From assembly GCF_023507705.1 (NCBI RefSeq), contig NZ_JALBGD010000007.1, positions 124,001 through 188,000 of the forward strand: 64,000 bases of DNA, read 5' to 3'. The first letter of the stretch is position 1; each line of letters begins with the position of its first letter. This document shows positions 37,055-45,637 of this stretch, one piece after another. A model generated the notes under the pieces. It was not told the DNA's origin and made no database searches. It saw nothing but the letters and a program-made list of their open reading frames with translations. The position numbers and the translations under genes are program-made. This stretch comes from Stappia sp. WLB 29. Its GTDB lineage: Bacteria > Pseudomonadota > Alphaproteobacteria > Rhizobiales > Stappiaceae.

Positions 37055-37136
37055 GCGTGTGACTGTGACCGCTTGCGTTTCAGTTCACTTTCTCATGCCA
37101 TCACCCGGGCGAATCCGAAAAGATGACATCGAACGC

Positions 37137-37601
37137 CTATTGTGGTCCCTGCCGAAAAACCTCCCGGTCGCTGCCAAGCCCGTTGATGGTGGTCACGCGG
37201 AACAACTGATCTTCGCTCATGCCGGCCACACCGCAATTGCGGGTATGGGCTCCAGCAATGCTACCGATGATCGTTTGCCGCACGGCATGCTCACCGCCAT
37301 CCTCGGCAGAAACCGCGATAGACACCCGGCGATTCGGCAGCCGCGTAACGGCGAACTTCGGAATCGAACCGGAGGCGATCGGTTCCATTCCCAGCATTGT
37401 GTAGAGGAACAGCCCGCCATCCTGCGAGCAGGTATTGAGCGACCGGACGCTGGCGGTTTCACCCACTTCCAGGTCCTCGACGGCGCGCCGTCCCAGAGCT
37501 TCGCGCACTTCTTCGCCAGACATTTCGAGCCGGAAATCGGCGGTAGCCGGTGAAGAGGCGCCAAAGGCGGCCATCGCGGCGATTATTGCATAGGTCCGCA
37601 C
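37137..37601 (-). CDS. Small exported hypothetical protein
   Basis: A 154-residue protein with GTG start and signal peptide (residues 1-21, ending PATA). The mature part has two cysteines that could pair and a middle segment SVRSLNTCSQDGGLFLYTMLGMEP. It ends the leftward group below the autotransporter. Family not recognised. Confidence 0.6.
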   Translation of the reverse strand: MRTYAIIAAMAAFGASSPATADFRLEMSGEEVREALGRRAVEDLEVGETASVRSLNTCSQDGGLFLYTMLGMEPIASGSIPKFAVTRLPNRRVSIAVSAEDGGEHAVRQTIIGSIAGAHTRNCGVAGMSEDQLFRVTTINGLGSDREVFRQGPQ

Positions 37602-37650
37602 GCTACCCTCCGCTGCTGTGTGCCTTGGCGACTTGTTCGCTATGCTTGCT

Positions 37651-37845
37651 CTACGTCGCCGGGGCGCCGAGGCCGATCAATCCTCGCAGCCGCGCATTCT
37701 CTTCGCGTGCGGCACGAGCGTGCTGCTCCTCCAGCGTTGCCAGACGTTCGGCCTGCGATATCCGCTTTTCCATCTCGATCAGCGCGCGCGCGGCGGCTTC
37801 GGGATTGTTCTTCACCCATTCGATCATGTGGATGAGATCACTCAT
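37651..37845 (-). CDS. Small coiled-coil protein next to the autotransporter
   Basis: A 64-residue protein (MSDLIHMIEWVKNNPEAAA) with a charged heptad-like helix (MEKRISQAERLATLEEQHARAAREENARLRGLI). Only 23 bases separate it from the end of the autotransporter gene on the same strand, so it is probably co-transcribed. Function unknown. Confidence 0.55.
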   Translation of the reverse strand: MSDLIHMIEWVKNNPEAAARALIEMEKRISQAERLATLEEQHARAAREENARLRGLIGLGAPAT

Positions 37846-37868
37846 GACGATGACCTCGGGCACCCTGC

Positions 37869-40800
37869 CTAGAAGCTGACGCCGAGCCGCGCGGTAAACC
37901 CGTGGCTCTGCGCGTTGCCGGCAAGCTGACCGGAATAGGACAGGCCGAAGCTCGCCTGCGGACTGAACCGAAGATCGAGACCCGCCTCGATCACTGCGGC
38001 GTCCCGCGCGATCGGAGCACCGGAAATGGTAAACGGTGCGCCACCGGCAAAGGCGTGGGTCGAGTTCGGCGTGGCATCTCCAAATGCGTGGCGCCACCCC
38101 ATTGTCGCGTGGGCCGCCATTCTTGTTCCGCCCAGATCGAATTCCGTTTCCCCCCGCAACCCCAGCGTGGTGAAACCCGTGTCGGTGGCTGCGGACGAAG
38201 CTGTCAATGCTGCCGCACCACCCTGTTCGGCGAATCCCGAGCGGCTTTGATGCACATAGGCAAGAGTGGCGAACGGCTCGAGGCGATAGGTGCCGAGATC
38301 CATATCATAGGCGAGTTCACCAAAGAATTGGCCCGTTCCCGCACCATAGTCCCCTGTAAGGCTGTCGGCAAAGCCAGGGAAAGCTGCGGTACGGACCGTA
38401 GAGACGTCGTGCCAGCTATAGGCAGCACCCGTCCGGAAGGCGATATCACCCCATTTCGTGCCGCCATAAAATCCGAGATGCCAGCTTTCGACGTTCGCCG
38501 AAGAAGCGCGGTCGTCAATATCGAGTTTCGTGCTGGAGTAACCGGCAACCGCGCCGACCCGCCAGTCGCCGAGCGGCAGGTCACCGCCGAAAAAGAACCC
38601 GCCAGTTCCGCGATCGAGCTGAGCGGCATTGCCGTCGCTGTCCCATCGACCCCAGGAGCCGAACCCATGCCCCCAGACGGCAAACCTGTCGGCATCGGAC
38701 GAGACGAGTTCCGGCCCCTCCTCTCCATAAGCCAGCACCGACGCATTTGCCGCTCCGACGCCCGCGAAGGCGTCGCGGATACGGTCCAGCGCCGCCTCGC
38801 GCACGAAACGGCTGTCATCGATCAGGGCGGTTTGCACCGAGCCATGCACCTCGCCGGACAATTGGTCGAAGGCGAATTGGGCCGCCGGCGCGTCCGGCAG
38901 CATGGCGATGGCCGTCCAGACCGGATTGCCGGTGGGCAGGCTGTCGGCCCCTTGCGCGGTGGCGATCTGGTTCGGCGTCATCGCTGCGCTTTCAAACGTC
39001 GCCGACTGCTGAATGGTCAGATAGACATTGTTGGGATCGTAGCTGAGTTCCGGCGACAGGAAGTAGGAAAAGCTGCCTGCCACAGGATCGAACTGTCCAT
39101 TGACGCCGCCGGCGGCAGTCAGAATCGTATAGGGCGTCGCCAAGGCGAAATCGGGGAACGGCACCACGACCACCTGGCCGCCATTGAGCGTTGCCATGGC
39201 CGAAACATCGATCAGATCGCTATTGCCCGCCGCGTCGATCTCGACCTCGTAGGTAGAACCGGCATTCTGCACATAATTGCCGAAAATGGTTAGCGTACCG
39301 ATCGAGTTGCCGGGCGCGATGGTACCGTTCATCGTCGTCGTGCCGGCGGCGCCCGCCGAAACGGTGCCGGCACCGCTGAGATGGCTGCCGGCGTTGAAGG
39401 TCACACCGCCAAGACCGGCGAGGACGCCGTTGACGGTGACCGTGGCGCTCGAAGTCGGGAAGGCCGCGCCAGTTATCGCACCCTGGGCGATGACGATCGC
39501 TCCATCGCCAATGGTGAGTTCCGCCTGGCCGGCACCGCCGATGGCAAGGCCGCCGGAATTGCTCCAGACGATGCCATTGCCATTGGCCACGACCTGACCG
39601 GTCGAACCTGCCGCCGCCGCGATGGTCGCATTGGTCGCGGTGACCAGCCCCCCATCCTCGATGACCAGCAAACCGTTTCCTTCGTTGCCGACGTAAAGGC
39701 TGCTGGTGTTGTCCCAGGTTCCGCCGGAAACGACAGCCTGGCCCGTACTGCCGCTGCTGTGGCCGAGCCAGGCGATGCCATTATTGATGAACTGCGCGCC
39801 GTCGGTCACCAGAAGCGCGCCCTGTCCGGCATTGCCGCCAATGTCCATGCTGCCCACGAAAAGCTGGCCGTGATTGGTCCATGAGGAGCCGGTGTCCGAG
39901 ATGACGACGTCCCCGGTCCCGCCAAAGCCGATCCGGGCTTCGCCGGAATTCTGCGCACTGGTGACGGTGCCGCCCCCCGTAATCGTCATGAGGCCGGTGC
40001 CCGCGCCGCCAACGACCAGGCCGTCGGACGTAAAGAAGGTGGCGTTATCCACGCTCAGACCGCCGATTCCGCCCTCGGAAAGACCCAGAAAGGTCGATGA
40101 GATATTGGTAATGCCCGCACCATCGGTGACGGTTAGCCTGCCGTTACCGAAGTCCCCCAGAACCAGCGAACCGGTGTTCGTCCAGCCCGAACCGGCCCCG
40201 TCCACGAAAATGTCCCCGATGCCGTTCCCGAGAACGCCGACGGCGGTGCCGCCCGCGCTGGACATGGTTCCGCCGTTCTGGACAGTCACGGTCGCGTGGC
40301 CATCCACGCCCACGTTCAAACTTCCGGTAATGGCAAGATTGCCCTGGGTTTCGACGGTGATCGAGCCGGTCCCGGTCTCTTCGACACCCACAAAGGCGTC
40401 GGTCCCGACAGCGACCTGTGCCTGATCGAAGATACGCAACTGCCCAATGCCCCCATAGCCTACGCCCAGGGCCGATGTCGCCCATGAGGTGCCCAAGTCA
40501 CGGACCGATGCGAGACCATAGGAGCCGGACTGCACGCCCAGAATGCCGACATCGCTCGCAATTTGCCCGCCGGACAAAACATAAAGCCTGCCTCCTCCCC
40601 CATCGCCGACAAACAACTCGTCCGTGACCGTCCAAGTCGATCCGGTTGCGATCGTCGCGGTACCTTCGCTTCCTTCGAGCCCCCCGAGTCGGCCCTCAAG
40701 GCTGGTCAGCACACTGTTGTTCTGCGCCAGCAGCGCGCCATCGCCGGCTCCGCCCACTGCGAGCAGGTTCGATATCGCCCAGTTCGAATTGTCGAGCGTT

Positions 40801-41351
40801 ACGACGCCGGTACCGTCCTCGCCCAGGCCCAGATAGGCCGAAGCACCGCTGATAACGCTCGAATCCGTAACATTAAGGTGGCCGGTGCCGTCGAATCCGA
40901 TGAAGACATTGTCAGCACTGTTCCAAACCGAACCCGCCTCGATATCGATTTGGCCTTCTTCATCGAGTCCGAACCCCAGAAAGCTCGGCCCGCCCGAGGT
41001 GAGCAGTGTGCTGCTGCCGTCGATGGAGAGAATAGAGGGGTAGGCCGTGCCGCCGATATTGATGCTGGCGGCATTGGCGGTGATCCCCCCATCAATTACC
41101 GGAGCGTTGGCGTAGGTGCTGTCGACCAGAACCTCGGTGGCGGCGTTCGGGACCACGGCGGGGTCCCAGTTGAGGGCGGCATTCCACTCGTCGTCGATGA
41201 AACCCGTCCAGACCGTCTGGGCGTGGACAGGTGCGGCCATGAAACCGGTCAGAGCCGTACACGTCAGCAACAGGTTCTTCTGCCAACGACCCGATCTGTG
41301 CCAGGGGCGCAGGCCGATAGTGATTGTCGTCACAACTGCCGTCAGGATCAT
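37869..41351 (-). CDS. Type V autotransporter with repeated passenger
   Basis: A 1160-residue protein. A long signal (residues 1-45, ending PVHAQ) leads into a glycine-rich passenger of about 800 residues made of roughly 20-residue beta-helix repeats of the kind G-x-G-T/D-G-x-L-x-V-x-D-G-S-x-W. Residues about 880-1160 form the autotransporter beta-barrel, with many aromatic strands and a C-terminal Phe (TARLGVSF). It is likely displayed on the cell surface as an adhesin-like structure. An exported protein and an AraC gene lie upstream. It is cargo of the conjugative element. Confidence 0.9.
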   Translation of the reverse strand: MILTAVVTTITIGLRPWHRSGRWQKNLLLTCTALTGFMAAPVHAQTVWTGFIDDEWNAALNWDPAVVPNAATEVLVDSTYANAPVIDGGITANAASINIGGTAYPSILSIDGSSTLLTSGGPSFLGFGLDEEGQIDIEAGSVWNSADNVFIGFDGTGHLNVTDSSVISGASAYLGLGEDGTGVVTLDNSNWAISNLLAVGGAGDGALLAQNNSVLTSLEGRLGGLEGSEGTATIATGSTWTVTDELFVGDGGGGRLYVLSGGQIASDVGILGVQSGSYGLASVRDLGTSWATSALGVGYGGIGQLRIFDQAQVAVGTDAFVGVEETGTGSITVETQGNLAITGSLNVGVDGHATVTVQNGGTMSSAGGTAVGVLGNGIGDIFVDGAGSGWTNTGSLVLGDFGNGRLTVTDGAGITNISSTFLGLSEGGIGGLSVDNATFFTSDGLVVGGAGTGLMTITGGGTVTSAQNSGEARIGFGGTGDVVISDTGSSWTNHGQLFVGSMDIGGNAGQGALLVTDGAQFINNGIAWLGHSSGSTGQAVVSGGTWDNTSSLYVGNEGNGLLVIEDGGLVTATNATIAAAAGSTGQVVANGNGIVWSNSGGLAIGGAGQAELTIGDGAIVIAQGAITGAAFPTSSATVTVNGVLAGLGGVTFNAGSHLSGAGTVSAGAAGTTTMNGTIAPGNSIGTLTIFGNYVQNAGSTYEVEIDAAGNSDLIDVSAMATLNGGQVVVVPFPDFALATPYTILTAAGGVNGQFDPVAGSFSYFLSPELSYDPNNVYLTIQQSATFESAAMTPNQIATAQGADSLPTGNPVWTAIAMLPDAPAAQFAFDQLSGEVHGSVQTALIDDSRFVREAALDRIRDAFAGVGAANASVLAYGEEGPELVSSDADRFAVWGHGFGSWGRWDSDGNAAQLDRGTGGFFFGGDLPLGDWRVGAVAGYSSTKLDIDDRASSANVESWHLGFYGGTKWGDIAFRTGAAYSWHDVSTVRTAAFPGFADSLTGDYGAGTGQFFGELAYDMDLGTYRLEPFATLAYVHQSRSGFAEQGGAAALTASSAATDTGFTTLGLRGETEFDLGGTRMAAHATMGWRHAFGDATPNSTHAFAGGAPFTISGAPIARDAAVIEAGLDLRFSPQASFGLSYSGQLAGNAQSHGFTARLGVSF

Positions 41352-41493
41352 ATGAGTACACTCCGCCTCCAGCGTCCGATCCCCTCTACGGTCCGGCGCA
41401 ACAATGTTGGAGGAGAGTAGAAAGACGGATTTCCGCCGTCTTGGGCTGTCGGGAAACTGCCTCGGCCTGAACGGAACCCACGCGCTTTTGTTT

Positions 41494-41606
41494 AGTCAGT
41501 TCGAACAAAACCAGGCGCCATGTTGCGCGAATGCAACAAGCCAGAGGCATGACTTCAAAAATATCTTGGTGGACTGTTTGGACTGTTGGGTCAGTTCAGA
41601 CAGAAC
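41494..41606. promoter_or_regulatory. Direct repeat upstream of the autotransporter gene
   Basis: GTCAGTTCGAACAAAAC (41495-41511) and GTCAGTTCAGACAGAAC (41590-41606) match at 14 of 17 bases, 95 bases apart. One is in the autotransporter promoter gap and the other covers the stop of the upstream gene. They might be sites for the nearby AraC regulator. Confidence 0.3.
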
Positions 41607-42559
41607 AGGCGTCGGGCTTCCTCGCCCTGTGAGAGGATTGTTGAAAAGTTGGCGCGTTCCGTAGCGGTGAAGGGCGGGTTGGCCGAAAATGCCCCATCGC
41701 TGCTCGCAAGCGCGGCCAGCCGCGCATCAAGCTCGGCGCGTTCGGCATCTGAACGCGGAGCCCGCACATCGTCGAAGGCCTCGATCATCATCCGGTCCCA
41801 GGCGCCGTCGCTGGATGCTGCGGCTTCCCAGGAGCGGGATGCGGCGAGGAGGGAAAGTGCATAGCTCGCGACGTGCAGGTAATCCTCGATCAGTTGGTCC
41901 GACATGCCTCCGCCGATTACATCCGCGCGACCCAGGATGCGATCGACATAGCAACGCCAATAGTCGGCAGCGGAGATGTTTGCCACGAGAATGCCAGCGC
42001 GCAGGCGGCGCAGCAGATCTGGAGAAATACGAACAAGATGGCGGGCCATCCGGCCGTCGGACGAAATCAGCGCAAGTTCCCCGCCATTTCCTTGCGCGAT
42101 GACGATCCACGATTCCAAGCCAGTGATGGCATCGCTGCGCAATCGCCGGTCGAGTTCGGCATTGCCGCCAAAAAGAGACGCATTACCATCCCGGCGTTCC
42201 TCGAAGTCGAGAATGCCGTTCTCCAGCCGGAGCCTTGCCGTGGCGATCAGCGGCGCGTCGCTACAGGGCTGCGCGGAATCGAATAGGCAGGCTTCCTCGC
42301 CCGGAGGTTGGAAAAAGACCGCGCGGTTCTCGACCGTCCCGTCATCGTGGACGATGAGCAATTCCTCGAACACGGCCGCGCCTGCGTCATTTCTGAGACG
42401 CGGCCATAAATCATCGACGGCAAGCCACCAGCTCGCGAGCGGGTGCGGGTCCGACCGCGCCCCGGTCTCCTGCGCTCCCGACTGTCCTACCCATGCCGCG
42501 ACCAAGAGCAGCCCGGCGACGCGGATTGCGGATATGATGACGGGTGCCCGACTCTCCAT
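41591..42559 (-). CDS. Exported hypothetical protein
   Basis: A 322-residue protein with a signal peptide ending near QSGAQ. The mature chain has mixed alpha/beta character, two cysteines in EEACLFDSAQPCSD and single cysteines near the middle and the C-terminus. It lies immediately upstream of the autotransporter gene on the same strand and is divergent from the AraC gene. It may help secretion or modify the passenger, but no family is recognised. Confidence 0.6.
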   Translation of the reverse strand: MESRAPVIISAIRVAGLLLVAAWVGQSGAQETGARSDPHPLASWWLAVDDLWPRLRNDAGAAVFEELLIVHDDGTVENRAVFFQPPGEEACLFDSAQPCSDAPLIATARLRLENGILDFEERRDGNASLFGGNAELDRRLRSDAITGLESWIVIAQGNGGELALISSDGRMARHLVRISPDLLRRLRAGILVANISAADYWRCYVDRILGRADVIGGGMSDQLIEDYLHVASYALSLLAASRSWEAAASSDGAWDRMMIEAFDDVRAPRSDAERAELDARLAALASSDGAFSANPPFTATERANFSTILSQGEEARRLFCLN

Positions 42560-42759
42560 GTGGGTCCCTGGCCTCGATGATCGGTCATTGTTTCAGCATA
42601 GGTGTCGATACGCGCCGGGGCTTGGGCAGTCAGGAACGCTGGCACGGGCTGACAGGAACCGAGCGCGCCAAAAACCTGCGCGGAGGAACCCGGAACAACG
42701 ATTGTAGTTGCCCTGTATTCAACAAGGCCTGTACGCTTGCAGATCAGTATTCCAGTGAC

Positions 42760-43761
42760 ATGGGATTGAAAATGGACGCTGCTCTGCAACAGCGGGAAGG
42801 TGCCATCGACCTGCGGATCAGGGCGCCGGCGACCGATGGGTGCTTCGACAACTGGCGCGAGGCTTTCGGGCGCACCTTCCTGCGCCTCGACGTTGAACCC
42901 AGTGGCACGGTCTTCAGCACCGACATCTCCTTGCGCGCTCTGCCGGGTCTCGGCCTGGGTTCAATAACCACATCCGCGTGCAGCTTAACCCGCACGCAGG
43001 ATCTGCTTACGGACGGCCAGGACGACATCGGGCTTGTCGCCTTGCTGCGCGGGCGTGGGCGGGCCCGGGACCGGAAAGGGCGCGATGTCGATTTGCGGCC
43101 CGGTGAGGCGGTCTTCTTGCGCAACGGCACGGAGGGAGCTGTCGACTACACCGACGACACGCAGCACCTCTGCTTCACGATCCCCCAGCAGGCGCTTGCA
43201 CCGTTCATCTCCGATCTGGACGCCGCCTGCATGCGCGCCATCAATGCGGAGTCCGGCCCGCTTGCACTGCTGCTGCGCTACGCGCAAATCGTGGTGGCGG
43301 ACGATGGCGTCACCAGAGAAGCCGGAGCGGCGATTGCCCGGCATGTGCATGACCTTGCCGCGATGGTCATGACCGGATCGCCCGAGCTGGCCATGGCGTT
43401 GGTCGATCGTGGCGGACGTGCGGCGGCCCGCCTCGCCGCGATAAAGGCCGACATCGTCTCCCGGCTTTCTGACAGCACGCTCTCGGTCACCACGGTCGCG
43501 GCCAGGTTTGCAATCACGCCGCGTTATGTCGCGAGACTCTTCGAGCAGGACGGGACGACCTTCACTGCCTTTGTGCTCGAGCAGAGGCTGTCACGTGCCC
43601 GCAGTCTTCTGATGGATCCGAACAAATCCGGGCAATCGATCAGCACGCTCGCGCTGGCGTCCGGCTTCGGAGACATATCGTATTTCAACAAGCGTTTTCG
43701 ACAACGCTACAGCGCAACGCCGTCGGATATTCGCGAAGCGGCTCGGCCGGAAGACGGCTGA
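42760..43761 (+). CDS. AraC family transcriptional regulator
   Basis: A 333-residue regulator: an N-terminal AraC-binding domain of the OxyR-like cupin type (GLVALLRGRGRARDRKGRDVDLRPGEAVFLRNG) and C-terminal double HTH (TVAARFAITPRYVARLFEQDG; TLALASGFGDISYFNKRFRQRYSATPSDIREA). Start at MGLKMDAALQQ (42760); ATG 42772 is an alternative. It is divergent from the exported protein and autotransporter genes and is their probable regulator. Confidence 0.88.
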   Translation: MGLKMDAALQQREGAIDLRIRAPATDGCFDNWREAFGRTFLRLDVEPSGTVFSTDISLRALPGLGLGSITTSACSLTRTQDLLTDGQDDIGLVALLRGRGRARDRKGRDVDLRPGEAVFLRNGTEGAVDYTDDTQHLCFTIPQQALAPFISDLDAACMRAINAESGPLALLLRYAQIVVADDGVTREAGAAIARHVHDLAAMVMTGSPELAMALVDRGGRAAARLAAIKADIVSRLSDSTLSVTTVAARFAITPRYVARLFEQDGTTFTAFVLEQRLSRARSLLMDPNKSGQSISTLALASGFGDISYFNKRFRQRYSATPSDIREAARPEDG

Positions 43762-43974
43762 CAGGCTCATCCTCAATCGGGCGGATCAGTCTGCCGATTC
43801 GTCCTGCATCAACATCGCAGGCTGCATCACAATATTCGCCCCTCCCATTTACCGCCAATTACCGCCGACGCCCGCACACGGCTAAATACTTGTTGAACCG
43901 GCCGGATTTCGGGCTTTCTTAATCGACGCCGCTGCGGGGACCGTCTGTCGCGCCCCGCCAGGAACGGGGCCGAT

Positions 43975-44270
43975 ATGACTGCCACTCACGACAAACCGGA
44001 GGCGATCGCACGCGGTGGGCGCATGTTGCGCACCGCGCTTGGGTCCGCCATTTCAGGGCTGCTCGAAGACCCCGCCGTGGTCGAGGTGATGCTGAACCCG
44101 GACGGCCGCATCTGGGTGGACCGGCTGTCGGAGGGCCTGGCGGATACGGGGACATCCCTGTCCGCCGCGGATGGCGAGCGCATCGTGCGGCTGGTCGTAC
44201 ACCATGTCGGCACGGAAGTTCATACACGGGCGCCACGCGTTTCGGCCGAACTGCCCGAGACGGGGGAACG
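43975..44270 (+). pseudogene. trbB: TrbB conjugal ATPase, N-terminal fragment
   Basis: About 99 residues match the start of TrbB (LGSAISGLLEDPAVVEVMLNPDGRIWVDRLSEG, then HTRAPRVSAELPETGER). The match ends at 44270; the frame continues to a stop at 44331 with foreign sequence. The Walker motifs are missing. Confidence 0.85.
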
Positions 44271-45155
44271 GTGCGCACCAAGGACGGCTTCATGCCCGAA
44301 TGCCGCTGGCTGGATGACGGCGAGACGCTGACCTACCTTCACGCGGCGGTTTCCACGAACCGGCATCGCGTCCGGGTGCCGGAAACCCTCATGCACCTCG
44401 ACGCACTGCTCGCGGATCAGCCGCTCGCCGGCGGGCTGGAGCCACGGCTTGGCGAACAACATCTGCGCGTCCTGACCGTTGTGGGCTTCCCGACCGCGAC
44501 GACGCCTGGCCTACTCGGCGAGATGAACCGGCTGGCCTTCCCGTATCGCTGGTCGACGCGCGCCATCCTCATGGACAAGACCGATGCGGCGCGGCTGCTC
44601 ACCCGGATCCGCCGCCAATGGTTTGCCAAGCGCAAGTCCATCGCGGCGATCCTGAAAGAGGTGATGACCAACGAGCAATCCGCATTGGTCGATACCGATG
44701 CCGCCAACAAGGCCGCCGACGCCGACATGGCCCCGCAGGAACTCGGATCGGATGTCGCCGGCATGGCCTATGTCACGGCGACCGTCACCGTCTGGGACGC
44801 CGACCCGCGCGTCGCCGACGAGAAGCTGCGCCTCGTCGAGAAGGTTATCCAGGGGCGCGATTTCACCGCGATGCCCGAGACCATCAACGCCGTCGATGCC
44901 TGGCTCGGCTTTTGCGCCAAATGCGGGGGTGCGATGACGCTTCGCACCGGCCAAGGCAGCACGGGCGCGACATACCGCTATTACACCTGTTCGACAAAGG
45001 CGCGGCAGGGCAAGACCGGCTGCAAGGGCCGCACGATCCCGATGGACAAGCTGGATCACCTTGTCGCCGATCACATCGAGGATCGCTTGCTCCAGCCCAA
45101 GCGGCTGGAATCCATCCTCGCCAGCGTCATCGACCGACGGCAGATTCGCCCGTAA
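44271..45155 (+). pseudogene. trbE: Chimeric frame: TrbE (VirB4) middle part joined to serine-recombinase zinc ribbon
   Basis: Residues 1 to about 212 match the central TrbE/VirB4 region (KDGFMPECRWLDDGETLTYLHA; AADADMAPQELGSDVAGMAYVTATVTVWDADPR). At about 44908 the frame passes directly into CAKCGGAMTLRTGQGSTGATYRYYTC, the recombinase zinc-ribbon domain. The TrbE ATPase motifs and the recombinase catalytic domain are absent. The in-frame join arose by deletion and no function is expected. Confidence 0.85.
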
Positions 45156-45390
45156 GGCTCGTGAACGGATACACCTCGAGAGTGGCGGCTATCGCCGCGA
45201 CCATCTGCGCGCCTTGGCGCAGCGCGTCGAGGTTGCCGACAAGGAGGTCCGCATTATGGGATCGAAGTCGGAACTGCTCCGTACGCTCGTCGCCGCCCAA
45301 GGCGGGCAATCGGCGGCGTTCGGCGTTCAGAGTTCTGTACTGAAATGGCGCACCGGGGAAGATTCGAACTCCCGACCCCCAGATTCGTAG
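44908..45390 (+). pseudogene. Large serine recombinase, C-terminal remnants
   Basis: After the zinc ribbon (44908 to about 45145) an internal deletion and frame change lead to RKARERIHLESGGYRRDHLRALAQRVEVADKEVRIMGSKSELLRTLVAA, the normal end of element-borne serine recombinases. Its last codons (WRTGEDSNSRPPDS and the TAG stop) are encoded by the tRNA-Arg-derived att repeat. So this gene ran into the tRNA-like sequence either originally or after the satellite inserted. Confidence 0.8.
45345..45390. repeat. Left attachment repeat (attL) of the satellite
   Basis: These 46 bases are identical to 57430-57475, the 3' half (T arm to anticodon loop) of the tRNA-Arg gene on the minus strand. The bases beyond each copy differ. 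They are the product of integrase-mediated insertion at the tRNA. Confidence 0.9.
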
Positions 45391-45487
45391 GCGGACCGGT
45401 CAGCACGAACTAGCAGCGCTTTCTTGCAAAACCCCGGAAGTTCTTCCCCAAGGAAATCAGGGGCTTAGAACCCCTTTCGCAAACGAT

Positions 45488-45637
45488 ATTTCGGAGGAAA
45501 TCCGGGATCTCGCCTACCGTGTTCGGCGCATCGGATCGCATCGGCACGCCACCCCGGAAACCATCCTTGAGGACAAGCACGAGGCGGCCGACAGGCTGCT
45601 GTTGCTCGCCGACCGCCTGGAGCGGGTGCGGGCATGA
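45488..45637 (+). CDS. Possible small protein overlapping the primase start
   Basis: A frame of up to 50 codons (EIRDLAYRVRRIGSHRHATPETI...ADRLLLLADRLERVRA) has good amphipathic character and ends in an ATGA overlap with the primase gene, as phage genes do. A normal start codon is not found, so the upstream part may have been cut by the att site. Confidence 0.35.
   Translation: MSEEIRDLAYRVRRIGSHRHATPETILEDKHEAADRLLLLADRLERVRA

Larger units (their letters stand above)
35177..45344. mobile_element. Remnant of a Tn4371-type integrative conjugative element
   Basis: In order: lysR fragment, traG with a deletion, intact copG, cargo block, trbB N-terminal piece, trbE middle piece and serine-recombinase C-terminal piece. 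LysR-traG-copG-trbB-trbE is the gene order of conjugative elements of this type, so this is one element collapsed by deletions. Most mating-pair genes (trbC, D, F-I, J, L) and the relaxase are gone, so it cannot transfer itself. It abuts the left end of the phage satellite. Confidence 0.8.
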
